This document shows positions 38,436-41,142 of a stretch of 41,142 bases of DNA, in pieces. Numbering within the stretch: position 1 is the stretch's first letter; every line of letters begins with the position of its first letter. Position numbers and translations under genes: made by a program. The stretch spans positions 1 to 41,142 of the forward strand of contig JAFOED010000156.1 of the NCBI GenBank assembly GCA_017380355.1, read 5' to 3'. This stretch comes from Ruminococcus sp. GTDB taxonomy: Bacteria > Bacillota > Clostridia > Oscillospirales > Acutalibacteraceae. Under the pieces are notes generated by a model, which was not told the origin of the DNA, searched no databases, and saw nothing but the letters and a program-made list of their open reading frames with translations.

Positions 38436-40355
38436 TTAAAGCAGTCTTTCTATGTATTCACATATTTCTCTTGGGGTGTAGCTGTACTTTTCGTTGTCGC
38501 TTTCCTGTGAAATATTAAAGTGTTCAGCGAGCTTGATAACGATAGAGAAGTACTGGATACTGCTTGCACCTAAATCGTAGAATATGTGTGAGTCAGGCGT
38601 AATGTCGTCTGGGTTAATGCTGAGAACCTCAGCGATGATTTTTGTGACGTCTTTTAAGAGTGGTGAGTTGCCTGTCGACTCCTCTGCTTTTGCTTTCATA
38701 TCTGCAAAAGCTGTGAGAGTGACTTCGCCAGAAGCGATTTTCTTTTTAAGCTGTGTTCGGCTGACTTTAATCGCAGTAGGTGGAGCTAACTGGTCAAAAG
38801 TAAAGTAGAACTTTCTTACTGATGTTGCGCTGTCGAGAGTAGAGTTTATCTTGTACGCTTCGTTAATAATCGCGTTTATGTTGTCTGCTGTTGCATACGG
38901 GTTGAGCTGTACAACGAGGGATAATTCCTCGTTTTCTTTCTCTGATAAACCCAGCACAGAAAGCATCACACTACCCTTTAATGTAAAGAGCTTTTCTACC
39001 ATGTCAGGGTTGATATTTTCTCCGTTTTCGCCGATAACGATGTCGCCCATACGACCTAAAATGTAGTAGTGGCCGTCTTTTTCTACCATATTGTCTCCGG
39101 TGTAGAACCACTCGTCCAAGATGATTTCTTCGCCGTTTACGAGCTTTTTCTTAGCGAGTGAAGAGCCTTTAACGAGGAGCACTCCGTTTTCGTCGAGCTT
39201 ATATTCTACAGATGAGAATGGGTGACCGATAGAGTTTTTGTTTCTGTCTTTCGGCTTTTTTCTGAGTTCTACAGAAGTGATGCCGATTTCGCTCATACCG
39301 TAGCCGTTGTGCAGGCTGTAGCCGATACCATTCATAAGCGACATCGCGCTATCTTTAAGGTAGCTGCCGCCGCTGATACAGAAGAGTACAGAACGACCGA
39401 AGAGTTTGTCGGTCAGCTCTTTAGTGACAAATTTTGCGATTTCAGGACCGAATGACGGGAAAATATTCTGGAGCTTTGTCATAAGAGTGAGTGCTTTTCT
39501 GAGTTTCTTCTCTTTTTTCTCACCTTGCTGTCTTACTGTTGACCATACTTTTGTTTCGATTGTATGCCACAGCATTGGTACTGCGAAAATGTGTGTGACC
39601 TCGTGGCGGTTAACAGTTTTAAGTATTGTTTCCGCGGACATATCTTTGAGGAAAACGAGTGTTCTGCCGAAGAAGGTGAACCAGAAGTAAACCGCAAACA
39701 AGCCGAATACGTGATAAAACGGTAAGAATGCGAGCTGTTTTAGACTACCTTTGTAGTGTTTAGCAATTCTTGGGGACTCTCTCAGGATGTCTTCGAAGTT
39801 TAAAATCTGTTCGCTAATCTGATATCCTGTGTAAAAGCACACGGTTTCGTTCATCGAAGTCGCAGAAGATGAGAAAGCGATCTCATTTTCGAAAACGTCA
39901 GAAGGCACTTTCTTGCCTTTTACGGTTAACTCGTCTGCTGTGATAACTAAAGCGTCGATTTCGCTTTCTTTTTCACAGACGACGTATTTGATGTTGAGAG
40001 TTTTTATGATACCGTCGGTGAGAGACTGAGGGTATCGGAGATTTACGAGATACGGCTTGTTACCGCTTTTGAGAATTGACCAGAAAGCAGTAATCCAGTT
40101 AGGGCTGTTGTCCATCTCGAGTGCAACATACTCGTGAGTAGCGCCGATTTTTTCAAAAAGAGCAGACGCACCTACTTCGATGCGGTCTTTCATTTCGCTG
40201 TAAGTGTATTTATATGTACGAAAACCGTCGTTACCTTCACACAGGACGTTACCTCTTTCGTGAAACATAATCTCGAAAATATCCTTTAAGGATTTTTGTG
40301 AATTTTCGAGAGCAGTACGGTTATACGCGATGTATCTTTTAAGATTTTTGTTCAT
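38436..40355 (-). CDS. Acyl-AMP ligase fused to a C-terminal acyl carrier domain
   Basis: 639 residues from the ATG at 40355 (MNKNLKRYIAYN) with CGGAGC upstream; a TTG start at 40373 is less likely. ANL-superfamily adenylation domain (about 1-545) plus carrier domain (about 565-639). Seen: YGMSE (352-356), WFYTGDNMVEKDG, GRMGDIVIGENGENINP, and the C-terminal catalytic Lys region PPTAIKVSRTQLKKK. The ATP phosphate loop, normally SGTTGxPK, is FSSSATSMNE (161-170): glycines and lysine lost. The carrier Ser is S599 in DLGASSIQ. It should activate a fatty acid (or similar carboxylate) as acyl-AMP and load the fused or free ACP. It heads the five-gene minus-strand operon. Comparable in logic to Aas/AasS and FAAL-ACP proteins, though the domain order and partners differ. 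Confidence 0.9.
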   Translation of the reverse strand: MNKNLKRYIAYNRTALENSQKSLKDIFEIMFHERGNVLCEGNDGFRTYKYTYSEMKDRIEVGASALFEKIGATHEYVALEMDNSPNWITAFWSILKSGNKPYLVNLRYPQSLTDGIIKTLNIKYVVCEKESEIDALVITADELTVKGKKVPSDVFENEIAFSSSATSMNETVCFYTGYQISEQILNFEDILRESPRIAKHYKGSLKQLAFLPFYHVFGLFAVYFWFTFFGRTLVFLKDMSAETILKTVNRHEVTHIFAVPMLWHTIETKVWSTVRQQGEKKEKKLRKALTLMTKLQNIFPSFGPEIAKFVTKELTDKLFGRSVLFCISGGSYLKDSAMSLMNGIGYSLHNGYGMSEIGITSVELRKKPKDRNKNSIGHPFSSVEYKLDENGVLLVKGSSLAKKKLVNGEEIILDEWFYTGDNMVEKDGHYYILGRMGDIVIGENGENINPDMVEKLFTLKGSVMLSVLGLSEKENEELSLVVQLNPYATADNINAIINEAYKINSTLDSATSVRKFYFTFDQLAPPTAIKVSRTQLKKKIASGEVTLTAFADMKAKAEESTGNSPLLKDVTKIIAEVLSINPDDITPDSHIFYDLGASSIQYFSIVIKLAEHFNISQESDNEKYSYTPREICEYIERLL

Positions 40356-40451
40356 AATATTTGCTCCGATCAAAATTATGGAAACAAAGGAAAAAAGACT
40401 AAAAAGAAAGCAAAAATCCGCTTCTTAGACCCTTTTATCCCATTTTAGTAT

Positions 40452-40480
40452 AATATAACTTATAAATAGACTTTTTTCAA
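40452..40480 (-). promoter_or_regulatory. Promoter of the acyl-ligase/PlsC operon
   Basis: Minus strand TTGAAA (40480-40475), 17-bp spacer, TATATT (40457-40452). A second -10-like TATACT lies a few bases downstream. Confidence 0.6.
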
Positions 40481-40508
40481 GTATCATAGCGCGGAAAAAA
40501 GTGGCTGT

Positions 40509-40531
40509 TTTCGCACGGTTTTTGTGCGAAA
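40509..40531. repeat. Inverted repeat upstream of the acyl-ligase operon promoter
   Basis: TTTCGCAC (40509-40516) and GTGCGAAA (40524-40531), 8-bp arms with a 7-base centre. It lies about 30 bp upstream of the -35 box. It could be an operator for a regulator of the lipid operon, or a second hairpin behind the upstream gene's terminator. Confidence 0.5.
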
Positions 40532-40543
40532 TTTCAAAGAAAA

Positions 40544-40569
40544 ACTCCCCCGCCTTTTAACGAGGGAGT
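40544..40569 (-). terminator. Terminator of the edge-truncated hypothetical gene
   Basis: ACTCCC (40544-40549) with GGGAGT (40564-40569), followed by U residues on the minus strand. Confidence 0.78.
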
Positions 40570-40573
40570 AATT

Positions 40574-41142
40574 TTATGTATCAATGCTTGGTACACTTTC
40601 ATAAAAGAGGGTGTATTCTTCAATTAACATACGGTTTTGAGAGACAGAATAAAAGATGCTTAAAAACTCGTATTCACCATCTTTTTCAGGTACTGAATTC
40701 AGTTCATTAGTCGTGACATTATAAATCAGAAAGTAGTCATAATTAGCCGTATAGTGGACGTTTGTGGTGATACCAATTATATCGTTAGGTATTGAATCGA
40801 GCCACTTGTCATCAGACAAAAGATTCATTTCAAAATCGATCATTTTGTTCTCTTCAAAGAACACATCGCTCGAAGAAGAGTATATGCCTGATTCGAATAT
40901 TCTTGAAGCATCAGAAGTAGTGATATGTTCGTGTTGTGGAATTTCGATGTCGAGTAATTGCTCGGATCTTTGTATCGGTTCGTCGGTGTGGGTGAACCCG
41001 CTAGCAAAAATAAAAGTGAAGGAACCAAAAGCACACAATAGTACAGTCATAATAATGCCTGCGATAACGTTTTTCTTGTACTTATAGCCTTTCTTCTTCA
41101 GTATAAATCCGTAAATCGTAGAACCTATTGTAATAGGAGTAA
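40574..41142 (-). CDS. Membrane-anchored hypothetical protein, cut by the window edge
   Basis: The frame stays open to the right edge. The Met at 41050 lies inside a hydrophobic helix, with in-frame sequence TPITIGSTIYGFILKKKGYK upstream, so the true start is outside the window. At least 188 residues are visible: part of one hydrophobic segment at the very edge, a positively charged stretch (KKKGYKYKKN), a second helix (IAGIIMTVLLCAFGSFTFIF), then an extracytoplasmic domain of about 145 residues rich in acidic, Ser and Tyr residues and ending SVPSIDT. No enzymatic motif or family recognised. Function unknown. Confidence 0.7.
   Translation of the reverse strand, partial: TPITIGSTIYGFILKKKGYKYKKNVIAGIIMTVLLCAFGSFTFIFASGFTHTDEPIQRSEQLLDIEIPQHEHITTSDASRIFESGIYSSSSDVFFEENKMIDFEMNLLSDDKWLDSIPNDIIGITTNVHYTANYDYFLIYNVTTNELNSVPEKDGEYEFLSIFYSVSQNRMLIEEYTLFYESVPSIDT

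Overview
The window looks like chromosomal DNA of a low-to-moderate GC Clostridia member, most likely a Ruminococcus-type gut anaerobe close to the R. bromii group. The evidence is two secreted proteins ending in type I dockerins, one carrying starch-type binding modules; a SCIFF ranthipeptide with its radical SAM maturase, a hallmark of Clostridia; strong AGGAGG ribosome-binding sites; and genes typical of anaerobes (membrane pyrophosphatase, iron alcohol dehydrogenase, FeoB). I see no tRNA, rRNA, CRISPR array, transposase or prophage.

Layout. 1-273: C-terminal end of feoB. 228-6054 (minus): a MarR repressor, a heterodimeric ABC exporter, an iron alcohol dehydrogenase and a LOG-type phosphoribohydrolase in one tight run, read from a promoter overlapped by an inverted-repeat operator. 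6240-9464 (plus): a lipid-kinase homologue and the K+-dependent ion-pumping pyrophosphatase. 9678-16109: the polysaccharide-degradation part, with a small dockerin protein and a 1181-residue multimodular dockerin glycosidase. Between these lie an odd 530-bp non-coding gap, a 56-residue orphan protein, and a yybP-ykoY riboswitch controlling a Ca2+/cation antiporter. 16245-21041 (minus): an EamA transporter, an NhaC-family transporter under a lysine riboswitch, a uridine-kinase-like protein and a formyltransferase. 21167-24115 (plus): SCIFF peptide, terminator/attenuator, SCIFF maturase and an Orn/Lys/Arg decarboxylase. 24154-28100: a FliB-like cysteine-rich protein, an orphan SGNH-like secreted protein and two alpha/beta hydrolases.

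28273-40355 is a lipid neighbourhood. First comes a fatty-acid kinase operon (two DegV/FakB proteins, FakA, PlsX), which would feed exogenous fatty acids into phospholipid through acyl-phosphate. After a glycosyltransferase-GtrA protein and two more hydrolases comes a second, less ordinary set: an acyl-AMP ligase fused to an acyl carrier domain, two PlsC-type acyltransferases, a free acyl carrier protein and an LRAT-domain protein, in one operon with 1-16 bp spacings or overlaps. It converges on a lysophospholipase-like hydrolase and an Sfp-type phosphopantetheinyl transferase that could activate the carriers. Together these look like a dedicated acyl-activation and lipid-remodelling or lipid-assembly system. 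This is the best candidate in the window for something undescribed.

The right edge cuts a membrane-anchored hypothetical protein. All functions are read from sequence motifs by eye; no database search was run.
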